This document shows, piece by piece, positions 53,001-62,899 of a stretch of 64,000 nucleotides of DNA; position 1 is the stretch's first letter, and every line of letters starts with the position of its first letter. A model generated the notes under the pieces. That model ran no database searches and was not told where the DNA came from. It worked only from the letters and a program-made list of their open reading frames with translations. Source of the stretch: Gymnorhina tibicen (taxonomy: Eukaryota; Chordata; Aves; Passeriformes; Artamidae); contig VXAZ01006383.1 in NCBI GenBank assembly GCA_013399875.1, positions 248,001-312,000 on the forward strand, given 5' to 3'. The position numbers were made by a program, and so were the translations under genes.

Positions 53001-54794
53001 TAATAAAGCATCAGGGACAAAAGATCCACACACTATTTAGCAGAGAATGAGGCTTTCTGTAATAGAAACATAAGCAGACACTCTAACAGTACTTTGAAAA
53101 AATGACTGCAAGCAAAGCCTCGTGAAACATCAACGTATTCTGTGACAGCTGTTTACAGGTTTTCCTTTTAAGCTGTTCACAGTTGTATGTCAGAGCAGTA
53201 ATTTTAGGAAAAAAATAGAGATCTGATTGCTTTTCCAGATACAGGCATGAAATAAAAACACACTCACCTGAAAAAAAAAAGATAATGGTATTTTTGGGTT
53301 AAAAAAAAGGTTTGTGCACTGCAAATTGAAAGACCCTAACCCCTGAGTTTTCTAAAATGCATTTTCCAGGTTTAGTTATACATTATTCAATACTCAGAAT
53401 TCATTTTCATAGTTTTTGGATAAGCCATTCAGAATGGCAATGTATTATATGTTGAGAAGGGAAGGAGGGAAATGGAACACAATACAAAGCACCTACAATG
53501 TCTCCTGCTCCACTTCCAAAACAAAAAAAAATCTGTAAGTAGAAAAATCCAACATTTTTTGTTATGATAAAGCAAAGAAATGAAATTCTTACAGTACTGT
53601 GTTTAAGACAAAGCTAGATTCAATTGGAGAAGCGGTACTGCTTCAGATAGCATTTGGCTTCTTAATTTTGGCTTATGACAGTAATGAAGGACTTTATTTT
53701 TATTTATAGCTATTGTTTTGTAAGAACTAAAAGGAAAAATATGCTTTAAAGAATTAATATGAATATTTCAAAGCATTCTTATTATACTATATCACTGTAA
53801 AACAGTCTTCAAAAACTCTGAGAAGCAGTGTAAATGAGGTGAGTGATAGCACAGCACGGGCCATTTGGCACCTGTAAGAGCTTCTGTTGCACAAAGTGGA
53901 TTGGCAAATTTTGTGCTTTTTCTTCTGAGGCTCCCTTTTACTTACATGGAAAGCAAAACCTTATATTATGGAAGTGTTTTATTTGAATGGTATGTTTACA
54001 GCCCTTGTAAGGAGCTGAAATAGCAGTGTGACTTAGATTCTCTATAGCTCCTTCATGGAAGAAAACACGAAAACAATCTTTGTGTAATAGATTCTAGTTT
54101 CTTGCTGCTACCTCTCCCTGCTGACCATAATATAGATGAGACAGAGCTTATTATCTTTGGCTTTATGACTACAATAATATTCTCTTGCCAGTAAGGAAGC
54201 TTGCCTTCCTGGGTAGGAAACACTGTTCTGTACAGCTATTTTAGGAGAAAGCTTGCTGTTCCACACAAGAAGATTTTGTTCAGAAGCAAAGGCTTGAACT
54301 AAACTTCAGGCAGAAGCAGGGGGAGAACAGCACTTCTTTCAGCATAAGTCCTGTTTTGAAATCTTACATTTACAAAAGTTGCCTCAGTGACATGACAGAA
54401 TCCTCTGAAATGCAAATATATATACATTCCAAACATCATTAGTTTCTTGAAACTTCATTATGTATAATCAAGAAGAGTTATGACATCTTCTGCCAAAATT
54501 CCTCACATATATCTGTATGGTAATGTCACAGAGTTAGTATCTGACAGATTTCTCTTATAGGTAAGCATGGCCTAAATACACTAGAGAAGAAAGACTAGAG
54601 AAGATTCAGGAAGATAAAGCAGAAGCTGAGACACTGGGAACCTAGAAAGTAAAAAAGTATAGGATTGATTAAAATCTGGCCATAATGTTTTAACTGGGGT
54701 CTTCACCAGTAAAGATGAGTATCTATCGAATAACATTTTCCCCTAAAGTCTGAGGCTGTTTTCCTAGGCAACTGCTTTAAACTACCACTCGTGG
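50040..54794. other. Non-coding DNA between two LTRs, no retroviral or host gene seen
   Basis: This 4.8 kb interval lies between two LTRs of related sequence but contains no gag-, pol- or env-like frame, no primer-binding site that I recognise, and the same AT-rich composition as the rest of the window. It is therefore ordinary host DNA and not a provirus interior. Confidence 0.6.
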
Positions 54795-55433
54795 TGTGTT
54801 GGCCTTGCCTGGCTACTAGACACCCTACCAGGCCCTCTCTTACTGCTTCTCCTCAGGAGGACCGGAGAGAAAGTAAGACAAAAACGCTTGTGAGCTGAGA
54901 TTGAGATGAGAAGACTGAGTAACAACTACCACCATGGGCAAAACGGGCGTGACTTTGGGAAAATTTAATTTGTTGCTAATTAAAATAGAGCTGGGTGGTG
55001 AGAAACAAAGAAAAAAGAAAGAAAATCAACACCTTGCACTCACTCCCTCCCTTTTTGAGGCTCAACTTCACTCCCTCATTCCTGACTTGTGAATACACTT
55101 GCTCTGGTAACACCTTCTTCAGAGCTGCAGAGGAATCTCTGCTCCAGTTCTTGGAGCATCTCCTTTCCCTCCTTCCCTGACCTGGGACTTTGAAGGGATG
55201 TTTCTCCTAGTTTTCCTCACTTCTTACTGCCAGGCAATATTTTTTACCCTTTCTTAAGCATATTTTCTGCAAGATGCCACCCCCTTGGCTGCAGGGCTCA
55301 GCTGTCCCCTGAGGTGGGTGGGCTGGAGACAGCTGGAACTGGCTGTGTCCAGCACAGGGCAGCCCCAGCTGCTCCTCACAGAGGCCACCCTGCAGCCCCC
55401 ACTGCTAGTGCCAGGGCACCTGCACCCAATTCT
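54795..55433. mobile_element. Second solo LTR of the same family, internally shorter
   Basis: It begins 'tgtgttggccttgcctggct' and ends near 'gcacccaattc'. It shares with the 49014-50034 copy the start, the 'gaggctcaacttcactccct' segment, 'gaatctctgctcc', 'cttaagcatattttctgcaa', the 'ggaactggct' stretch and the 'cacagaggccaccctgcag' end. The tandem-repeat middle of the other copy is absent, leaving about 640 bp. No target-site duplication is clear. The two copies are too different to be the paired LTRs of one provirus, so each is an independent insertion. Confidence 0.7.
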
Positions 55434-55461
55434 TACCTATATAATCCTGGAAACCCACATC

Positions 55462-55484
55462 ATATATATATATATATATATATA
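55462..55484. repeat. (AT)n dinucleotide microsatellite
   Basis: About eleven AT units, 30 bases beyond the end of the second LTR. Confidence 0.92.
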
Positions 55485-55489
55485 ACAAA

Positions 55490-56980
55490 GGAAAAAAAGG
55501 AGGTTGACAATAAAAAACATTAAGTGAATAAGGTTGAAAAGTATGAGTGTTTAGCAAAATAAAAGTGCATACTCTTGTTTCCTTGCATAGAGCCAGCCTG
55601 CATAATGGGGCAAAGACTCTTTCTGTAAAGGTGTAGAGAATTTTTCATATATTGTTCTAATTTACAGTCAAGATTAAACGTGAAAAATGAAATATTTATC
55701 ATTTTAAAATCAAGTTGAAACACTTGAGCCAGAAAGGTTAAAAGAAGTTCATGGAACAATCACACAAACAATTTAAAGCCATGATTTATTTAGCAGGTTC
55801 TGAGTGATAATGAGCAAAACCGCTAATCAGTGCCCACAGATATTAGATAATAAATTCAAAAGGTTGAAATGGGTATTTGTAGAGCACAAACGTTAGTCTA
55901 ACGATTGAATTAATCTTAATGCACAGAAAGTCTTGCATGCCAAATTTGTTTACCACATAACATGCTAATGAAGATAAAACTGGTAGGTTTTCTTTACCCT
56001 TACAAATTAAGTGTTACTTGGGAAAAGTTGAAAGGGCATCAAGTGGCAAAGTTTTGTAAGAGGCACATGAAAAGATTGAGCAAACAAGAGATGGCAAGAG
56101 ATAAGGTACTTGTTCTGTATTACACTTTGAATGGCTGAATATAAATTACTGGATTAGTACAGTTTATCAAAGAACCTACGATGTAAAACAGATCTACAAA
56201 GAACCACGGGCTTCATAATTAGCTGATAATTCTATTTCTTCCTAAACCCACTTTTGTTGGCTAAGGAGGAACACCTGTGTATGTCTGTGCACACCGGCTG
56301 GAAGTTCAGATCTCTATGCTAATGAATTTTTTTTCTGATCATCAAACAAATGTGCTTACAATGATAATTAAGGACAATTTTTGCCAAATTTCTTGCCTGA
56401 AAAAAACCTTGGATAAACAAACAGACAAACAACAAAAACTCTAACAATGAAAATCATTACTTTTTTCTCCTTTAAAAATATTCAGTATCTATTATGGGGT
56501 ACAACCAACTGTTACAGTAGAAAGTGCTATTTTCAAATTGCTTGCAGTTTGGCATTTTGATACACAGATGAATGGCTCAGTTTGACAAACCTTTCACAAG
56601 GCAGATTATCAGCAAAGCTGATCCTCAACTACAGAAAGAAGTTTATTTCCAATTATTTATTGGGGAGAGGGTTATGTTCTGTTTTGTGGGGTTTTTTTTG
56701 GTTTTATTTTTTTTTCTAACTGGTCATCTCTCAGTTATTTTAAACTGAGACTTTACTGAAGTGTCATCTAGAGACATACACTTGGCTACACTGATCAACC
56801 CTTTTTGACTGTGACTGGCTAATTCAAATCATCAAGGCTGTCAAATACACTCCATCAAAACAAAAACAGTGCTAATGAGGTAGGCACTACACCCAAGTTT
56901 AAAGCCACTTATGTGTTCCAGTGAAAAAGAGATTTGAATTTTTTCAGCTAGTAAAATAATTTAAATAATTTAATAAATTA
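55490..56980. other. Non-coding DNA, no gene recognised
   Basis: AT-rich sequence with a T/G-rich patch at 56682-56716. No gene or transposon recognised. Confidence 0.6.
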
Positions 56981-56984
56981 TTGG

Positions 56985-57401
56985 TGAAAGGCCTAGAACA
57001 TAAATCCTATGAGGAGCAGCTGAGGGAGCTGGGGCTGTTTAACCTGGAGAGGAGGAGGCTCTGGAGAGACGTTACTGCTCTCTACAACTGGAGATTGTAG
57101 CCAGGTGGGGTTGGTCTCTTCCTCTAGGCAACCAGTGACAGGACAAAACAGCACAGTCTTAAGCTGCACCAGGGAAGGTTTAGGCTGGACATTAGGAAGA
57201 AGTTCTTCACAGAAAGAGTGATTGGGCACTGGAATGGGCTGCCCAGGAAGGTGGTGGAGTCACCGTCCCTGGAGGTGTTTAAGAAAAGGCTGGACATGAC
57301 ACTCAGTGCCATGGTTTAGTTGATTCGGTGGTGTTCAGTCATAGATTGGAGTTGATAACCTCAAAGGTCTTTTCCAACCTGATTGATTTTATGATTCTGT
57401 G
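56985..57401 (+). mobile_element. CR1 LINE 3' end, about 0.4 kb
   Basis: Plus-strand CR1 3' untranslated region. It shows 'gaggagcagctgagggagct', 'aggctggacattaggaagaa', 'ggctgcccaggaaggtggtg' and 'tccctggaggtgtttaagaa' in consensus order. It ends in 'attttatgattctgtg', the CR1 short tail repeat. The element is strongly 5'-truncated and, unlike the copies at 1 and 23.1 kb, close to consensus, so it is one of the younger copies here. No RT sequence is included. Confidence 0.95.
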
Positions 57402-57404
57402 AAA

Positions 57405-58900
57405 TGATCTAATTATTTAATCTGGCTAAGGTGCAAGATTCACCAAATTTACTTGAAAAAAAAAACCCACAACAAAACAGTATTTTGTCATCTTTTCACT
57501 CAGACTAAATATACTATTCAATGCCTCATGTGTTAAAGAGATTTATTTGCATATCGCATACTTTAATTTCAGATGCACTGAACAGAATATATAGGAATTA
57601 CACACATTTGAGGAAGTAATACCACATATGATATAAAAAAGAGAATAAAAACCCACCAAAACCCTGTTGTGAGCAGAAATGTGCAATATGCAAATATTTC
57701 CTCAATACCTTTCAGAGGTCAGTGTTAAGCGTTCTTAAGCATTACATCTGGCACCACAACAGTTTAACACCATTGGCTGGTCTAGACATGCTACTCCAAT
57801 TTCATAGCTTCCACATAGTTATACAGATTTTAATGGGCAACCAGGACGGAAAAGTAGAAGACTGCTGTCATTCTACTGCCAGATTTGTGAGATGCCATAT
57901 ATCTTGTGGCAGAATGCAACACTGAGTAGGCTGGCATCTTGTAATAGGCAAACATTTGACAAGACCAAAAAGGAAGGAGGCTGAATTAAGCAATATGGAA
58001 TTCATCTTTTCCCCCAGTTAAGCACTCTCTTTCTCAATTTGGGTTGTTTTCCAGATTGTTCTGGAACTTCACAGTCTTCTGAGGACAGGCGTTCTTTCCT
58101 TCAAGTTTCTTCAGTTGACAGAATGATTCATGGACATTTTTGAGCCACAAATAAAAGAACTTTCTAAATTTTGAGCAGCACCGAGCTGTTCTAAAATGTT
58201 TCAATGTACACGGAAGCATTACCTATACCAATGTCAGTTCCACAGCACTCCATTTTTTCATCCACAATGCCTATGCTGTCGTGCATAATCTATCCAGCTG
58301 GCAGTTTACCTGACACCTTCCAAGCCATTCCTTTCTCTGCTGCTCCAATAACACTCGTCTAATTTCTCTCCTTTTCTTTCCCTACACTTGTGAAACAGAG
58401 TAGGCAATATCAGCAGTCACTTCTGGACGTGCTACTCCAATTTCATAGCACTTCTCCACTGAGAAATGCATTCTATCTTGTCACCAGCCTAAACATATGG
58501 AATTCTAAACAAAGGATATGAGATATGGACAGACATCAACATACAGCACTACCAGGATTTATTCTTTCAAAGTTAATAAATAAATACGTACAGCAGTTGA
58601 ACTAAATTAGACAGAAGAGTAGAATATACTTTTTGTCAAATAAGCAAGCAAGCAAAAAGCAATACACGCTTTAAAAAGGTCACAGAAAATGCACCTCCAA
58701 AAATGAAAGACTGTGGACCATAAGTTTCTTTTGTACTCAGATGTCTTCCAAAGGATTAAATTGCTAATTCTTAAATGGTTCTTTAAATTCTATTGTGCTC
58801 TTATAAAGATTTTTTTTTTATTTATTCATGCCTGTACTTGTGGATCACCCTTCAGCCCAAAAGAGAATAAAGCATGCAAAGCAACTTACTGTTTGGATTC
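57405..58900. other. Non-coding DNA with a split direct repeat
   Basis: No gene recognised. A 28-base segment occurs at 57781-57808 and again at 58422-58449 with two A/G differences (core 'gctactccaatttcatagc'). The flanks beyond it do not match. Confidence 0.55.
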
Positions 58901-58905
58901 TAGGA
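58901..58905. repeat. Left target-site duplication candidate (TAGGA)
   Basis: TAGGA directly precedes the TGTGGGGG start of the GC-rich LTR-like block, and an exact copy follows the block at 59568-59572. Confidence 0.45.
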
Positions 58906-59118
58906 TGTGGGGGCCGGTGGGCCCGTTGTTAACAAGCAACAGGAAGGGTCCATTGGAGGCATCGTCCCTAGGGTTAAATCCTCCCCAGGTTGGAGTGATG
59001 CATTGTACCTTATGGTGATGTACCGCAGTTCTGTTCCCCTGATTGAGCTGTAGGCTTCCCTGCCCCTTTATCCCTCGTATGTCTGTACCGCAGAATGTTC
59101 TCCTGTCCCTGCTCTCCC

Positions 59119-59236
59119 ATTGGCCCTCGTTCCTTAGTCCCGCCCTCACAATACTCCTATTGGTTTCCTTACCCTAGTCCCGCCTCTGTACCGTCCCTGT
59201 GCCCTCAGACCATTGGCCCTGATGCTCTCTCCGCCC
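59119..59236. promoter_or_regulatory. Triple ATTGG + CCGCC module array
   Basis: ATTGG at 59119-59123 with CCCGCC at 59139-59144; ATTGG at 59159-59163 with CCCGCC at 59179-59184; ATTGG at 59212-59216 with TCCGCC at 59230-59235. The first two modules share the same 15-base spacing and the word 'tagtcccgcc'. NF-Y binds CCAAT/ATTGG and Sp/KLF factors bind GC boxes. Their repeated pairing is typical of viral and TATA-less promoters. Confidence 0.6.
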
Positions 59237-59345
59237 CTCTTCTTCCCCATACCTAAATCTGGTACCCTCCATTGTCCCTGGTGTCCGTGGTCCTCGTCCC
59301 TGTGGAACTCACACGGAGACCCTTCCCGGCTCTTTTGTCGTCAGC

Positions 59346-59348
<3 letters not shown>

Positions 59349-59398
<50 letters not shown>

Positions 59399-59460
59399 TG
59401 TGTCTGTGTCTGTGTGTCTGTGTGTCTGTGTGTCTGTGTGTGTGTGTGTGTGTGTGCGTG
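59349..59460 (+). repeat. (TG)n microsatellite with TCTG interruptions
   Basis: About 110 bases: a pure TG run, then a middle section with TGTC interruptions, then TG again, ending in TGTGCGTG. It lies inside the LTR-like block. Confidence 0.97.
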
Positions 59461-59567
59461 CCCACTGCTCCGGTGGCAGACTGGGTCTGCAACAGCCCTG
59501 CTGAAGCGGCTTCCTGCCGGGATGCTTTCGGGAAGGTTGCGGCACAATTACGCAGCACAACACAAAA

Positions 59568-59572
59568 TAGGA
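59568..59572. repeat. Right target-site duplication candidate (TAGGA)
   Basis: Exact copy of the TAGGA at 58901-58905, directly after the LTR-like block. Confidence 0.45.
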
Positions 59573-59885
59573 GTCTTCACTATTTTTTGCTTAGTCAGAC
59601 CTCATTCAAAGTGTGATTTTTTTCATAATAATGTTGTCATTGTTTGCAAAATTACATGGAGAAACTCACAAGTGCCTCTAAAGTCGTCTTCCTTCAGCCC
59701 ATTCCCCTCTTTTGGCGTGACATCTTCTGCCATTTACACAGCGTAGCTCAAAAATGCTGTCTGACTTTCAGGATAGGAAGTATTAGGTTTTTCTTAACAG
59801 CAAAGTATCTTGCTTTATTGGGAGGCATGACTGATATTATAGGCTAGGGACTGAAGTGTGCATAGTGTATAATTTGGTTTAAAAA
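59573..59885. other. Non-coding spacer, no feature seen
   Basis: About 310 bases of AT-rich DNA between the LTR-like block and the next CR1. No feature recognised. Confidence 0.5.
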
Positions 59886-60350
59886 ATCACACAATCATAG
59901 AACCATATACTAGAATATTTTGAGTTGGAAGGGACTCACAAGTACCATTCAAGCCCAGCTCCTGTTCCTGCATGTGACAACCCCAAGAGTCACACCATGT
60001 GCCTGAGAGCATTGTCCAAATGTTTTTTGAACTCAGACAGGCTTGGTGCTGTGACCAGTTCCCTGGGGAGCCTGTTCCAGCTTTATGCCATTCCTTTGAG
60101 TCCTGTCACTGGTCACAGATTGGTACCTTCCCCTTCGCTTCTGCTCATGAAGTTGCAACTACAATGAGGTCTCCCCTCAGTTTCCTCTTCTCCAGGCTGA
60201 ACAAAGTGACTTCAGCCACTCCTCATATGATGAATTTCCCTCTAGACACTTCTGCGTCTTCAGGTTCCTCAAGTGATTATTTTAGCTAGGTTTCTTGAAG
60301 ATGAACTGGGCAGGCATCCTATGCCTAACACAGCAGTCCAGATATGCAGA
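59886..60350 (-). mobile_element. CR1 LINE 3' end, reverse orientation
   Basis: The low-coordinate edge 'aatcacacaatcatagaacc' is the antisense CR1 tail. It is followed by 'gagttggaagggactcacaa', 'ttccctggggagcctgttcc', 'gaggtctcccctcagtttcc' and 'ttctccaggctgaacaaa' in consensus order for the antisense 3' untranslated region. The element is 5'-truncated; the right edge is approximate because similarity fades after about 60300. No RT coding sequence is left. Confidence 0.93.
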
Positions 60351-60359
60351 AATAGAGCA

Positions 60360-62555
60360 GGTGAGCATACCTAGAATTTCTTGAGAATGTGGCCATGAGA
60401 GTCTGGTAAGACTGCAGAGGTATTAACAGAATGTAACCACTGATGCATCAGCTTATTTTTAATGATGTCCATCTTTAAAATTAGTCATTCTGTCTCTTTA
60501 AATGCTGAAGGAAAGTTGGGTAGACAAAGGTCAATATCATTAACATCTAGATTATCTGAATATCTCTGTACCCTAGCAGAACGTGTTATATCTATGCATG
60601 TCTGTATGCATAGATATGCATATATTTATCTATTACAGCTGTCACAGTGACCTATATTCATCTATAACATATGTTAGATATTTTCAGTCTTCTGCAAAAT
60701 GTATAATTAATATGTCTCCAAACAGTGTAGTTGCTCATGCAAGAGGGATTCATATTACTAAGTGCCTATTTACAACTGGAAATATATGATTTCCATTCAT
60801 AATGAAGTAATAATGAAGGACAAGTATGTGTAGTATATGAAAAATAAATATTAAAACCTAGAGTAATGGAACAGAGTAAATGCCTTATACAATTCCTTTC
60901 ATTTCTCATGAAAAGAAATATATTAATTGTGAAACTGTAATTCAAACAACTAATCCATTGTGGTGTGGGTGATTATTTTTAAGTAATTTCTCTTCTGAAT
61001 GATCTAAGGAATCTGCACTTAAATCAGCTGAAAAAGGCAGCAGTGCAGGGAAATTTTTGATTGCACTTTTAATGTCACAAACTAACCTACAAATGACTTT
61101 AAAATCGCTGGTAACACTACAGTACTACTAACCACCTACATGTTTTTACTGAAAGAGTGTAGCTACAATCCATTAGTTAATGACTATGCTGTGCTTGCCA
61201 GATCACATTCACATTCACAACTACTGTAAGTGCCAGAGTTTCAAGGGCCTTGAAATAACACTACAAATTAAAACCAGCCTCTTTTGTTACATTTTTGCAA
61301 AACCCATACATTGAAACAAAGAAGAAAACCCCAAAACACTCAAATTGTATTGACTTATCTACAGAAAATAAAATTCATTTTGTATGCCTTTGCTGTGTTA
61401 GTGTGAGTCTTCATCAGTATTGAAATATGTGCTTGCATATTTTAAGTACATTTTAAATTGCATCAACTTAACACATTTTGGCTAATAAATTGTTTTCCCT
61501 TAAATTCAGTAATTGACCACTGCTCTTCAACAAAAAAAAAGATTTTTTAATATTCAGTAAAAGCTAAATATCAAAACTGGCCAATTATTCCATCACACTC
61601 TCTTGTCAGTCATCTATATTTTACATAAGAAAAAATGAAGGATGTGTAAAGTGATAAACATCACACCATGAGGCTCTTGGATTATAAAATATGCAACTAT
61701 TATAAAGCTGAGAAGGTTTTTGTTTTTTCCCAGTTATTTTAGATGAATAAATAATTTATAACTGGTGCTTTTACTTGATATGAGTATGTCTTCAATAGTT
61801 ATCTCCATGACACTATTTAACAAATGCAGCTGTGGAATAGAATAGTTCAGTACAGTAAAAATAAAGTAAAAGAAAGAAGTTATTCAATCTTTCTCAATGA
61901 ACTTAAACATTTTCTTTAGATCTTGAAGACAACACAGATGCGTTGTCTAAAAACAGAGTTGTGGAGCATATCACCAAGTGAGCAAAAGAATCCTTCTCCT
62001 AAAATTTCATTTCAGGTTTTGTATTAAAATGACATTTTTCTGTGGTTTTCAGAGTGAAGACCTTTAAAATCACCATAAATATGTTAGGAATATTTGAGCA
62101 TGAAGTACTTAGATGACAGTTCATTAATGCAGATTTGTTTAAAATAATAGGTGAGTTGTTCCTTGTAGAAAGAAATATACGTTACTAAATAATATGTCTA
62201 CATTAACTTGCAGGAGTGTACCTCTGACATGAATCTTCTAGTCGCCTCCACTTGACTTGTGAAAACCTTTCAGAGCACAAGGATGGGATTCCTTCGGAAT
62301 GGAATGAAACTAGAATTATTCTTCAGTAACTAGTGGATATTCAGTCCACGGACCACAAAAGTCCAGAGCAACTGCCACGGAAGTGTGCACAGCAAACTCT
62401 CTGTTCTCAGCTTCACATCCAGATCTGTTCCTACTGTGCTGTGTAATACTGCATCGTGGAGCTATAAACACTGATAAAGATATAAAAATTATATATGGGT
62501 ATAAACAAGAAATATTTTTCTACTTTCTCACAAAGGCGTCCAGATATTACTAAAT
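60360..62555. other. Non-coding DNA, no gene recognised
   Basis: AT-rich sequence. A cluster of ATGCAT/GCATAGATATGCAT-like words lies at 60593-60625. No gene or transposon recognised. Confidence 0.6.
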
Positions 62556-62556
62556 A

Positions 62557-62672
62557 AACTTTTTTTGTGGGGGGTTTTTTGTTGATTTTTGTTTATTTGT
62601 TTGTTTGTTCCATTGGGGTTTTTCTGCTTGTTTGTTTTTTGGGGGTTTTTTTGTGCTGATGTAGCATGGGGT
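62557..62672 (+). repeat. T/G-rich low-complexity tract with G-runs
   Basis: (GTTT)n and poly-T sequence with four separate runs of four to six G. Simple sequence with no coding content. Confidence 0.75.
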
Positions 62673-62800
62673 TTATATTGAAAAGCTTTTTGCCAAAGCT
62701 GCAAAATACTCAAAGCATCCTGAAGTGGTTTATTGTTTCAAGATGGGAAAAAACTCCAAAGTTTTTGAATGTTTTGGAAAAGATTTTGTATCTCTTTTCC

Positions 62801-62823
62801 TTTCCTTGCCACAGGCAAGGAAA
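62801..62823. repeat. Perfect 10-bp-stem inverted repeat
   Basis: TTTCCTTGCC, a three-base ACA loop, then GGCAAGGAAA. A perfect short hairpin, followed directly by the GGTTT-type minisatellite. No T-run or gene end is present that would suggest a terminator function. Confidence 0.8.
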
Positions 62824-62895
62824 AGTTTGGTTTGTTTGGTTTTGGTCCTAAGTTTGGTTTGGTCCTTTGGTTTGGTCCTAAGTTTGGTTGGTTAT
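62824..62895 (+). repeat. Short GGTTTGGTCCTAAGTTT minisatellite
   Basis: Three to four imperfect tandem units built on GGTTTGGTCC plus TAAGTTT, with one unit shortened to GGTTTGGTCCTTT. A small local expansion. Confidence 0.8.
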
Positions 62896-62899
62896 GATG

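Larger units (their letters stand above)
58906..59567. mobile_element. Probable solo LTR, GC-rich, with CCAAT/GC-box array and TG repeat
   Basis: A sharply bounded GC-rich block starting TGTGGGGGCC and flanked by exact TAGGA copies. It contains three ATTGG (inverted CCAAT) boxes at 59119, 59159 and 59212, each followed 13-15 bases later by CCCGCC or TCCGCC. It also carries a long (TG)n run at 59349-59460. This matches the promoter density of a retroviral LTR. Against it: the block ends in CACAAAA, not CA, with this duplication, and I see no clear TATA box or AATAAA. A decayed CpG-rich promoter of a non-coding gene is the alternative. Frames of up to 177 codons through the TG repeat are spurious. 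Confidence 0.55.

Noticed and set aside
50035..54794. Possible provirus interior between two LTRs of the same family
   Set aside because: The LTRs differ in length and sequence far beyond paired LTRs, and the interval has no gag-, pol- or env-like frame.
59213..59746. 177-codon plus-strand frame, the longest in the window
   Set aside because: It is open because it crosses about 110 bases of TG repeat (Cys-Val runs) that have no stops; the parts outside the repeat show no domain.
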